IMG/VR virus record: IMGVR_UViG_3300040801_001492
Coordinates: 37,446-101,445 of that record
Strand: one strand, 5' to 3'
DNA: 64,000 bases
DNA from: a virus
The position numbers were made by a program, and so were the translations under genes. Of the stretch, positions 55,487-63,361 are shown piece by piece. Each line of letters begins with the position of its first letter. The stretch's first letter is position 1. Below the pieces are notes generated by a model, which ran no database searches, was not told the origin of the DNA, and was given only the letters and a program-made list of their open reading frames with translations.

Positions 55487-56110
55487 TTAAAATTTAAAAG
55501 ATGCATTAAAACCTATACCAGGCTGTACTTTAGTTGTTTCATTGTTATAAAATAGTCCACCTGATACACCATATATTGTTCTCTTCTTTGTTGCTACAGA
55601 TAGATTGATAGCTGCTAAGTGGCTATTATCGAAGATATACATATACTGTATACCACCATATATTCCTGTAGTAGGTACTTCTACCTCTACTTCCTTAATA
55701 ACAGGTTTTTCTACCTCTATTGTAGTAACATAATTTTCTTTGTACACCTCAGAGTTCCAACTTCGTATTATATGATCTGTAAACCACTCATCATGTAGAA
55801 AAACTGAGAAGTATTCGGTATTTAATGTATCTGATATAACAGTACCATCTTCCATAGGTTTTTCTATATAAGCAGTATCCTGTGGTAGATATATAGTATC
55901 TGCAGGCATACTTAAGTAAATAGTATCTCTTATAGTATCTACAACGATAACAGGTGGTTTATTAGCTATAGCTACTAATGAATCATAGAAAGCTGTATTA
56001 ACAACTGATTCATCATCTTTAATCCACTGAAATCTATTGTATTTACCAAATAAGATTAAGGCAGCTATTAATATAACTGCACCTATAATACTACTTATTG
56101 TCTTCGTCAT
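55487..56110 (-). CDS. Membrane-anchored protein with beta-rich C-terminus, 207 aa
   Basis: A single N-terminal transmembrane helix (about residues 6-22) is followed by a DTIYLP-type repeat region and charged VEKPVIKEVEVEVP. The C-terminal strands GIYGGIQYMYIF...GFNASFKF end in Phe, like outer-membrane barrel strands. Such a layout could bridge the envelope, as spanins do, or anchor a tail component. It overlaps the upstream coiled-coil gene by 20 nt. No enzyme motif is visible. Confidence 0.6.
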   Translation of the reverse strand: MTKTISSIIGAVILIAALILFGKYNRFQWIKDDESVVNTAFYDSLVAIANKPPVIVVDTIRDTIYLSMPADTIYLPQDTAYIEKPMEDGTVISDTLNTEYFSVFLHDEWFTDHIIRSWNSEVYKENYVTTIEVEKPVIKEVEVEVPTTGIYGGIQYMYIFDNSHLAAINLSVATKKRTIYGVSGGLFYNNETTKVQPGIGFNASFKF

Positions 56111-56288
56111 CTTTTTGAAGTTCTCTGATTTGTAATTCTATATATTCTAAAACCCCCTCTAACTTAGATACAAGTTTATTGGCTTCTACGAATTTATTTC
56201 TGTACTTTATATATTCATTCTCTAGTTCTTTTAAAGTACTTTGTTCTTCAACTTTCTCTTCTTTTTTAGTAATCTTCTTTTCTGTCAT
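56091..56288 (-). CDS. Small coiled-coil protein, 65 aa
   Basis: This is nearly all charged heptad-like helix (EEKVEEQSTLKELENEY, then KLEGVLEYIELQIREL). It is highly acidic and basic with no hydrophobic segment. It overlaps the membrane-anchored gene downstream and may pair with it. Confidence 0.6.
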   Translation of the reverse strand: MTEKKITKKEEKVEEQSTLKELENEYIKYRNKFVEANKLVSKLEGVLEYIELQIRELQKDDEDNK

Positions 56289-56411
56289 AATTTCTAATTT
56301 TTACTGTTATTTAATATTTTTGTTTATCCGTATAGTGGCTCGTTAACCGAGTTATATAGAGTAATAGTATTGTTTTATCCTCATTTTATAAGTAAATTAG
56401 ATACATTATCA
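56289..56411 (-). other. Intergenic spacer without a clear signal
   Basis: These 123 nt separate the Asp-box gene from the coiled-coil gene. I see a small CTCG/CGAG hairpin around 56340-56352, but no TAnnTTTG promoter, no T-run terminator and no ORF. Confidence 0.5.
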
Positions 56412-58319
56412 TTATAGTGTACCTACATATTGACCCCCAGCTCCTACAAAATATATTTGCTTGTTTTTACTCATAACAGCATAAGTAGGGTTGTTTATTC
56501 TACTATCTAATATATCCCATGTATCTCCACTATCCCTAGAAAGATATATATAATTATCCCCCCCAGCTTTACCAGTAACCAAAATATAAGTTCCATCCAT
56601 TGATACCGATACAGAATTCCAAGCAACATTAATATCTCCAAGAGGCCTTAATTCCTCCCATGTTTCCCCTAAATTTTTAGTAACCCATAACCTATTTCCC
56701 TTTTCTCCCATTACTATAACTGACCCATCACTACTCATATCAATATGACTTACACTAAAATGCATTGAAGTACCCCCAGAACTTATTACCCAATTATTTC
56801 CCCCATCAATTGATATCCATATATTGCCCATTATCTCTCGTATTATTAAAATAGTACCATCATAATTTATTCCCATTCCCCACCAATTACCATTGGCATC
56901 CCCTTTTGGTTGTACTTCATTAAATGATACCCCATTATTAGTTGAAATATATAATCTATGTTCTGATGCAAATATTGTATTCCCATCACCACTAATTTTT
57001 GAACCGTACCAATCTTTTGAGATATCTCCAGCTGGTTGAACTTCATTCCAAATATTTCCTGAATCAAGAGATAAATATAATCTTTTATTGGGACTAGTAT
57101 GGCCAACTATAATTTTGTCACCTAGATATGATATTCCTCCGCAAATATATCCACTTAAAGTTTCCCCAATAGGTTTTACTTCATTCCAACTTTCCCCATA
57201 ATTATAAGATATCCAAGGAAACCCAAAATCATCAGTCTCTGGAGTCAATAGCATATTTGAACCAGTTTCGTTTATAAGAGTTAATACTGATTGATAAAAA
57301 TGATTTCCTCCAATTAAGTATACTTCTTCCCAAGATACAGCAGAATTAATTGATAAAAATATCTTATTACTCTGACTTGCCACAATTATATGTGTTCCGT
57401 CATCACTCATTGAACAATCATACCAACCATAATTAACATCACCTGCTGGTTGTATTTCATTCCAAGAAGCTCCACTATTTGTAGATATATAAGCACGTCC
57501 GCCATTCCTTAATGCTATTATTGTAGTTCCATCTGAACTTATAGATACTCCTGTCCATATAAGATCACCTGCAACTGGAGAAATTTCACTCCAATTCTCT
57601 CCGCTATCTATTGAGAGATAGACACCTCCATCATAAATACAAGCAATCATCTTATCACCATCTGGACTTATATCACATGAAAACCAACACCCAGATTCTG
57701 TTGCAAGAGGAGTTCTTTCGGTCCAACTACTTCCACTGTTAGAAGAAGTATATAATTTACCAGTACTGGCATTATCTTCACTTAATAAAATATCACTACC
57801 AGTATAACTAATAGCTACATATCCCCAAAATTTTGTTGCGTCACCGGCTGGTTGTATTTCAGTCCAATTATCTCCACCATCGGTTGATATATAAGCACGC
57901 CCACCATATGCTGCTGCAATTAAAATACTACCATCCCCACTAACCCCGGTACATTTCCATTCACCAGTTCCTCTTCCAGTAATTTTAGACCATGTATCAC
58001 CACTATTTTTAGATAAATAAAGATAATCATTATTAGCACCTACTAACATAACAGAACCATCATCACTACAAGCGCCACTAAGCCATAATTTATCTTTATC
58101 TCCATCTGGTTGGATTTCGTTCCATGAAATACCATAATCAGTTGAAATATTTAATCTGCTACCATAAATACCAACAATCATAGTAGAACCATCTCCTGAA
58201 ATAGCTGTTCCATTAATAATATAATAATAATTCAAAGGATTTATTATAGCAAATTCAGTCCAATAACGGCTCCAACTGAACTGCTGACTGTTATATAAAA
58301 AACTAGGATTAAGTAACAT
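56412..58319 (-). CDS. Asp-box repeat protein (beta-propeller, tail-associated), 635 aa
   Basis: About 13 BNR/Asp-box-like repeats are present, for example AYISTDGGDNWTEI, VYLSIDSGENWSEI and LWVTKNLGETWEEL. Each is preceded by a SxDGxxI strand and spaced about 45 residues apart. Such repeats build propellers found in sialidases, photosynthesis factors and phage adhesins. No catalytic sialidase residues (the N-terminal Arg of FRIP) were seen, so binding to host glycans is more likely than cleavage. It sits among tail genes and begins right after the 160-aa fibre-like gene. Confidence 0.8.
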   Translation of the reverse strand: MLLNPSFLYNSQQFSWSRYWTEFAIINPLNYYYIINGTAISGDGSTMIVGIYGSRLNISTDYGISWNEIQPDGDKDKLWLSGACSDDGSVMLVGANNDYLYLSKNSGDTWSKITGRGTGEWKCTGVSGDGSILIAAAYGGRAYISTDGGDNWTEIQPAGDATKFWGYVAISYTGSDILLSEDNASTGKLYTSSNSGSSWTERTPLATESGCWFSCDISPDGDKMIACIYDGGVYLSIDSGENWSEISPVAGDLIWTGVSISSDGTTIIALRNGGRAYISTNSGASWNEIQPAGDVNYGWYDCSMSDDGTHIIVASQSNKIFLSINSAVSWEEVYLIGGNHFYQSVLTLINETGSNMLLTPETDDFGFPWISYNYGESWNEVKPIGETLSGYICGGISYLGDKIIVGHTSPNKRLYLSLDSGNIWNEVQPAGDISKDWYGSKISGDGNTIFASEHRLYISTNNGVSFNEVQPKGDANGNWWGMGINYDGTILIIREIMGNIWISIDGGNNWVISSGGTSMHFSVSHIDMSSDGSVIVMGEKGNRLWVTKNLGETWEELRPLGDINVAWNSVSVSMDGTYILVTGKAGGDNYIYLSRDSGDTWDILDSRINNPTYAVMSKNKQIYFVGAGGQYVGTL

Positions 58320-58321
58320 AA

Positions 58322-58804
58322 TTATACTGTTTGATAATCTTGTACTGCATTAATATAAAAATAGTCTCCATCATAGAAGATACTAAATATATCAGTTGAA
58401 CTAGCTGCTGCTGTAACTGTAAACTCACTACCACTAGGAAACTTACAATCAGTTGAATTAAAAGCCATAGTTCTACTACCTATACTATCTTGATGTACAA
58501 TTAGCAAATAAGAACCTATAACTGCATTAGAGATGTTAATAGAGGTTACATTACCTGTTAGTGTCAATTCAAAAATACAGTTCTTAGAAGCGTCTATATT
58601 AACTGTAGCAGCATAATCTAGCTCAGTAATCTCCTCTACACCGACAGCTTGCTTAACATATAAAACAGTACCATCATCATTCTCATGGAATTTATTATTC
58701 ATAAACTCCGCAAGAGCATTTGTCCAGTCTTTTAAAACAGCTTTAGAATCTCTTTTATATTTCTTAAGACTAAAGTTGTTATTTACTTTAAACAAATTAT
58801 TCAT
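58322..58804 (-). CDS. Tail fibre/spike-associated protein, 160 aa
   Basis: The C-terminal segment (VNIDASKNCIFELTLTGNVTSINI, then DSIGSRTMAF..TDCKFPSGS..VTAAASSTDIFSIFYDGDYFYIN) is a common virion beta-domain next to fibres. The N-terminal helix could attach to the tail. It ends 2 nt before the Asp-box gene and probably assembles with it. Confidence 0.7.
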   Translation of the reverse strand: MNNLFKVNNNFSLKKYKRDSKAVLKDWTNALAEFMNNKFHENDDGTVLYVKQAVGVEEITELDYAATVNIDASKNCIFELTLTGNVTSINISNAVIGSYLLIVHQDSIGSRTMAFNSTDCKFPSGSEFTVTAAASSTDIFSIFYDGDYFYINAVQDYQTV

Positions 58805-58826
58805 CGTTTTTATCTTTATTCAATAT

Positions 58827-59030
58827 TTATTTGTTAGGTCTTTTCCTAAACCATTCTATAATATCATATAAGGCAGCTACCCAAATAAGCAATCCACCTG
58901 CTAAGAATAATATAGTGTCTAAAAATAGAAGTACTCCATTATCCTTCAATCCCCATAATCCCAATACTGTTAAAGAAAATATAGGAGCAAGGAGTAACCT
59001 AAACCAAAAGTTTTTTAATAATTCTTTCAT
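58827..59030 (-). CDS. Two-span membrane protein, 67 aa
   Basis: Two hydrophobic helices (about residues 9-28 and 31-56) are connected by a short turn and followed by a basic FRKRPNK tail. A positively charged C-terminus after two spans suits a small holin-like protein, but that role is only suggested by topology and by its place among tail genes. Confidence 0.6.
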   Translation of the reverse strand: MKELLKNFWFRLLLAPIFSLTVLGLWGLKDNGVLLFLDTILFLAGGLLIWVAALYDIIEWFRKRPNK

Positions 59031-59049
59031 AATTTTAATTTTTTAATTG

Positions 59050-59313
59050 TTAACTAGCCTCTTTCAGTTCGTCTACAGTTTTACGTGTATCTGTCAAGAC
59101 TTTTCTTAATTCTCTAAATTCTTTACCCAGCTTTTTAATACTCATATTAATCTCACAAAGAGCTTTAGTCATTTCATCAAAGCGTTCTTCATTAGCATTA
59201 TCCCATAGGTCTAATACCCGCTTAATAGCATGTAAGTCACCACTCGTCAATGTCATCTCTTGTTTTGTCTTATCGCTGATAGGTAAATTCTCTAAATCGT
59301 ACTTATCACTCAT
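59050..59313 (-). CDS. Coiled-coil protein, 87 aa
   Basis: This helical acidic/basic protein has a long heptad stretch from about residue 25 to the end (INMSIKKLGKEFRELRKVL and on). No membrane segment is present. It is flanked by membrane proteins and could pair with the spanin-like gene upstream. Confidence 0.6.
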   Translation of the reverse strand: MSDKYDLENLPISDKTKQEMTLTSGDLHAIKRVLDLWDNANEERFDEMTKALCEINMSIKKLGKEFRELRKVLTDTRKTVDELKEAS

Positions 59314-59359
59314 TTTTTTGTAATCCTTTTTATATCTATTTGTAAATTCATTGTATCCA

Positions 59360-59770
59360 TTATCTGTCTGAGACTATCTCCCCTAAATTCTCTCGTCCGT
59401 TTTTTTTTATATCCCATATCTCTATTATCTCAAGTACCTCCTCTGTGCTTACTGCATGGTCTAACATGAACTGTTTGAGGTTATCATCTGACTTTAAAAG
59501 GTAATCAGCCTTAGTATTCACCCTATCTACTTTCGTATCCACAACCCTTACCTGACGAGAGAGTGAGCCTATGGAGTCCATCACAAGGTCAAAGTTCTGC
59601 TGAAGTTCTCTGAACTCCTGTGACTGCATCTCCATATCCTCATTGGCCTCATGTCTACCTATTATCCAGTTGTTGTAAACAGCTATCCCTCCTGCCACGC
59701 TGACAACAGTACCAGCTATCACCGTTGCTGTCTTAGCCCATGTTGTCATCTTTTTAAACCACTTCCACAT
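59360..59770 (-). CDS. Membrane-anchored coiled-coil protein, 136 aa
   Basis: One N-terminal transmembrane helix (about residues 14-33) is followed by a long coiled coil (MEMQSQEFRELQQNF..., VVDTKVDRVNTKADYLL). This is the layout of inner-membrane spanins and of some tail-anchoring proteins. No partner lipoprotein gene is nested within it, so the lysis role is uncertain. Confidence 0.6.
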   Translation of the reverse strand: MWKWFKKMTTWAKTATVIAGTVVSVAGGIAVYNNWIIGRHEANEDMEMQSQEFRELQQNFDLVMDSIGSLSRQVRVVDTKVDRVNTKADYLLKSDDNLKQFMLDHAVSTEEVLEIIEIWDIKKNGRENLGEIVSDR

Positions 59771-59773
59771 ATA

Positions 59774-60136
59774 TTATAAAAGGTTTTGTATTATTATCAT
59801 TGTTCCTGCAAATATACACATTATTCTACCAAAGAGCATAGCCCAGCAAGGAGGGTTAAATAGCATAACAAACTTATCCCATAAAGATGTTGTTCCTATA
59901 AGGCATATTGGTAGTTTTCTTGTTATGTTGTATGTGACATCAAATAAACCCACTCTTAGTAGTATATAAGAGGCTATGAGCCACTCAAAGCCCTCTGTGT
60001 AGTATAAGGGTACTAAGAGCAGAGATAATACGCTGAGGGCTCTTAAAACATGCCCTACGGTCTTTCTATTACTATCATTCAAAGCATCTCCTGATGCTCC
60101 GAGTAATATGTTTAGTATGTAAAGAATTAGTATCAT
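59774..60136 (-). CDS. Multi-span membrane protein, 120 aa
   Basis: There are three to four hydrophobic segments, the last at the extreme C-terminus (MCIFAGTMIIIQNLL). No cleavable signal is evident. It overlaps the upstream small gene by 4 nt and is 3 nt upstream of the coiled-coil membrane gene. The function is unknown, and a holin-like or assembly role is possible. Confidence 0.6.
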   Translation of the reverse strand: MILILYILNILLGASGDALNDSNRKTVGHVLRALSVLSLLLVPLYYTEGFEWLIASYILLRVGLFDVTYNITRKLPICLIGTTSLWDKFVMLFNPPCWAMLFGRIMCIFAGTMIIIQNLL

Positions 60137-60447
60137 TTGATTATTGTTTTATCGTCAATGGGTTTAATATCTATTGGCTTGACATCAATAGGTACTTTCT
60201 GTACTTCCAATTCTTTGACTGTTTCTTCATCAAGAGCATCTTTTGTAAGAGGCACTTTGTCTGTCTTGAGTATATTGACAAGCAGTTCTTTTGTGTCTGC
60301 CTCTTTAATCTCCGTGTTGGGAGGAAAGAATGTTCTTGACCAGAAGTTCTGCTTTTCAAGTGTACCCCTCCAAACGTCATCAGGCTTTTTGTAGAAGAAG
60401 TATTTTCCTCCACTTACCTTTACTGCATCTTTTATTTCGTCTGCCAT
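60133..60447 (-). CDS. Hypothetical protein, 104 aa
   Basis: This basic protein begins ADEIKDAVKVSGGKYFFYKKPDDVW. It has a C-terminal valine/isoleucine/aspartate repeat (VPIDVKPIDIKPIDDKTI), a low-complexity linker. It lies directly after the LRR adhesin gene (4 nt) and may be a chaperone or tail-attachment peptide. There is no known family. Confidence 0.6.
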   Translation of the reverse strand: MADEIKDAVKVSGGKYFFYKKPDDVWRGTLEKQNFWSRTFFPPNTEIKEADTKELLVNILKTDKVPLTKDALDEETVKELEVQKVPIDVKPIDIKPIDDKTIIK

Positions 60448-60451
60448 AATA

Positions 60452-63040
60452 TTATCCGCTTAATGTTACTTGTTTAATTGAAATATTGTCTATGTAAACG
60501 CCTCCGTTGTTTGTTGCACTTAACTCTCTTGCATTTATATATCTAAAATTAGCACTATATGTAAAATATACTGTGGATTCTTTATATGTTGTATCACCAG
60601 CATATAATACATCTGAATACCATCCGCTTGGACTTGTACCAGATAAACCCATTTGCACCCTCCAGCCTCCACCTGTACCAATATGTCTATAATTTATAAT
60701 AACCCTATAAATATTTCCTTCTGTGTATAATGATTCTAAATCAACTTTAATATTTGCCTCATTGGTGGGCGTCGTATTACTTTCCACTTTAAGAGCATAA
60801 CTCCCTGCTTGAACATTCACAGATTCAACCGACAATACAGCGTTATTAGCAGCCGTCCACCCCGTTGTGGCATTATACTCACCCGTAATCTTCTGAGCCG
60901 ATATTGCCTCAGCCACGTAAGCCACAGGAATAATAAAGCTGTCTAAGTCCTCACCCTCTTCGGGCAGTACGTAATGAGTGCCTGTGTAATTGGTTGAGCC
61001 TGCTATCTCTTTGGTGACGGTGAGCTTGTGGCATGAAAAGTTATCTATGTCGCCTATGAAGTCTGCGTCTGCTCTTATGTATATTCTACGAGTTGCACTT
61101 GGATCATCTTCTTTCATAACAAAAGTATAAGTACCGTTTGCGTTAATACTGGTAGAAATATAAGTTAATGAACTTGTATATATTCTTTCTATACTACCAG
61201 CACTATAATTAGAAACTGTAAACTTTACAATAGCTGCTTCTCCTGCGACTATTCCTGTGATCTGTTGTAAATAACTACCACTTGCCTGACTCCCATCACA
61301 ACTCACAACATTACTCAAAGCCCCAGCACCATCAACCCCGGGATGCCATCCAATTCCCTCAGTCCATTCTGTTAAACTACAACTCTGTGCACAGTTGCCC
61401 CCTGTGGTTTCGGCTGAACCATACCCTGAAGTGTCGAGTGACGAACCGCCAGCATCAAGCTCAAACGTATCACCTGAGTTATTAGTCAGCTTCCAGTACT
61501 CGCCATTCAATTCAGTCATCTCCGATAGTCCTGAAAAATATATTACATCACCATCTGCATAGCCATGATCTGCATCAAAAGTAACCACTCCGGGATTGGC
61601 TTTTGTTATGCCTGCCACTCCTTTAGCTGCTGCTTTGGTAATATCTGCAAAACCTCCATCAGTAACAAGGTCATCGCCTAAGACTTCTATTTCTTTGACT
61701 GAGACGTTGTCGATGGTGATGTCGCAAGAATCACCACTTGCAGACCTTATGTAAAATCTGTCAGCGGATGACCTAAATACCACAGATGTAGTTCCTGTCC
61801 CCGTTATAGTAGTATCAAGGGGGAACAATCCGCCACCAGTATTATACACCCATAGTTCACCACTCGTTACATCTGTGACATCAATGGAAATAATATAATA
61901 TTTACCAACGTTTAATACTATTTGAGACATATATAAATTTCCACCATCACTAACAATTCTACATTTTCCACTATCTTCTGTAAAGTAATTACCAGCATCT
62001 TCTCCAGTAATACTCCACCCATCAGGGTCATCCCCCGTCCAAGCCGAAAAATCACCATTGGTAACCTCTTCACTCCCCAAAGGCAACATCTTCGTTATAT
62101 CCTGCCCCTGTGTGACCTGTGTGCCTCCATCAATAGTAGCCGCATAATCTGCAAAAGCTGTAATGTCTTCCGTTGCATTGTCATTGGCTGCATTAAGACT
62201 TGTGTAAAGCTCATCACCCAGCACATCATTAAGAGTTATGGTGTTGCCGTTTGCCAGTAAGGTGTTAAGGTCATCATTGCTATCTGCTGTGCGGTGGGCG
62301 TTTGTGCCGTCTACTCGTATTGTGCAGTTGGTGCAGGTCTTGAGTGATGCTATGGCGTTGTCTACTTCTTGGGCTGTCCAGTTGTTGCTAAGAAAATTAA
62401 TAGCAATACCTGAAACCGCCCATGCAGGTGTGTTATTAAATGAAACGTCTGTGGAATAACAATTTATACGGTCATTAATAGATGTTAAAGAATTCCACCC
62501 AGACACATCACCATAAACATCAGTTCCCGTAAGAAATAAAATCTCTAAAGATGTTAAAGCATTCCACCCAGACACATCACCATAAACATCAGTTCCTCCA
62601 CAATTTATGTATGTTAAAGACGTTAATACAGACCATAATGACATATCTCCTGAAACACTTGTCACTCCACAATTAATATAAGTTAAATTAACCAACTTAC
62701 TCCAACTTGATACATCACCACTTACAAAAGCCTGACTGCCTATGTCAATATAAGTTATATCCGTATCATCACCACTTACCCAAAACTTATACTCTCCTGC
62801 TGAAGAATATGAACTGGTCTTGGTGATTAACGTGCTGTCTTGACCAACCACTTCTTCACTTGTGCCATCGCCCCAATAGATTTTTATTGTCTTGGTTGAG
62901 GGGAGTTTAAATTTGAAGTCGAACTGTGTGGCTGTGTAGTCAATGGTTAGGGCTATGTTGGCTGATAAAAAGCCGCCTTTTTTCTTCCTATTAAGTGGCA
63001 GTGGCCCCACGTTAGGGCTATGTCTTAGTCTATGTAACAT
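60452..63040 (-). CDS. Modular adhesin: PKD-like, LRR and carbohydrate-binding domains, 862 aa
   Basis: Residues 30-110 form a PKD-like domain (IKIYWGDGTSEEV, then SAGEYKFWVSGDD). Residues 110-230 are short LRR repeats (SLTYINCGGTDVYGDVSGWN). Three carbohydrate-binding jelly-roll-like modules follow (EVTNGDFSAW..., GGNCAQ..., GEYNATTGWTAAN...). A small FCCH-like beta domain lies between the first two (NPGVVTFDADHGYADGD). It is a receptor-binding candidate for the host surface. GC content is higher than in most of the window, and two LRR units are near-identical at DNA level (62481-62527 and 62550-62596). Confidence 0.8.
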   Translation of the reverse strand: MLHRLRHSPNVGPLPLNRKKKGGFLSANIALTIDYTATQFDFKFKLPSTKTIKIYWGDGTSEEVVGQDSTLITKTSSYSSAGEYKFWVSGDDTDITYIDIGSQAFVSGDVSSWSKLVNLTYINCGVTSVSGDMSLWSVLTSLTYINCGGTDVYGDVSGWNALTSLEILFLTGTDVYGDVSGWNSLTSINDRINCYSTDVSFNNTPAWAVSGIAINFLSNNWTAQEVDNAIASLKTCTNCTIRVDGTNAHRTADSNDDLNTLLANGNTITLNDVLGDELYTSLNAANDNATEDITAFADYAATIDGGTQVTQGQDITKMLPLGSEEVTNGDFSAWTGDDPDGWSITGEDAGNYFTEDSGKCRIVSDGGNLYMSQIVLNVGKYYIISIDVTDVTSGELWVYNTGGGLFPLDTTITGTGTTSVVFRSSADRFYIRSASGDSCDITIDNVSVKEIEVLGDDLVTDGGFADITKAAAKGVAGITKANPGVVTFDADHGYADGDVIYFSGLSEMTELNGEYWKLTNNSGDTFELDAGGSSLDTSGYGSAETTGGNCAQSCSLTEWTEGIGWHPGVDGAGALSNVVSCDGSQASGSYLQQITGIVAGEAAIVKFTVSNYSAGSIERIYTSSLTYISTSINANGTYTFVMKEDDPSATRRIYIRADADFIGDIDNFSCHKLTVTKEIAGSTNYTGTHYVLPEEGEDLDSFIIPVAYVAEAISAQKITGEYNATTGWTAANNAVLSVESVNVQAGSYALKVESNTTPTNEANIKVDLESLYTEGNIYRVIINYRHIGTGGGWRVQMGLSGTSPSGWYSDVLYAGDTTYKESTVYFTYSANFRYINARELSATNNGGVYIDNISIKQVTLSG
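62481..62596 (-). repeat. Near-identical 47-nt tandem LRR-unit repeats
   Basis: The segments 62481-62527 and 62550-62596 match at 46 of 47 bases (one A/C difference) and are offset by 69 nt, exactly 23 codons. They encode successive LRR turns (SGWN and DVYGDVSGW), so copy number can change without breaking the reading frame. Confidence 0.85.
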
Positions 63041-63043
63041 ATA

Positions 63044-63361
63044 TTAATCTTTTACGTCTTTTATTTTCTTCCTAATAACATTATATATAGCCGAAGCAAG
63101 ACCTAATCCTAATAGCCATGCAACAGTTAAATCTCCTACCTTGGCTACAACAGGTGGTACCATCTGTATAGCATCTATTGTTATATCATTAGATATAACT
63201 AATATTAGTAATGATATGTCTACTAATAGTATAACAGCAAGCTCAGGCCAGTTATCTCTTAACCAGAATATAGGACTAAAACTTACATCTTTCTTTCTCC
63301 TGTTCGCATACCTATTTAAAAAGTAAATCAGTATACCTAATATGTTCATTAATATTTTCAT
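63044..63361 (-). CDS. Two-span membrane protein, 105 aa
   Basis: A basic N-terminal amphipathic segment (FLNRYANRRKKD) precedes two hydrophobic helices (about residues 38-58 and 75-93), then KKIKDVKD. It resembles holin-like or superinfection proteins encoded beside tail fibre genes of Bacteroidota phages, but no specific family is certain. It overlaps the upstream beta-helix gene by 4 nt. Confidence 0.65.
   Translation of the reverse strand: MKILMNILGILIYFLNRYANRRKKDVSFSPIFWLRDNWPELAVILLVDISLLILVISNDITIDAIQMVPPVVAKVGDLTVAWLLGLGLASAIYNVIRKKIKDVKD

Noticed and set aside
27780-60394. Many plus-strand open frames lying opposite the minus-strand virion genes
   Set aside because: They are antisense shadows with serine/leucine-rich, low-complexity products, no ribosome sites and no domain signal. 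The minus-strand frames carry clear motifs throughout.
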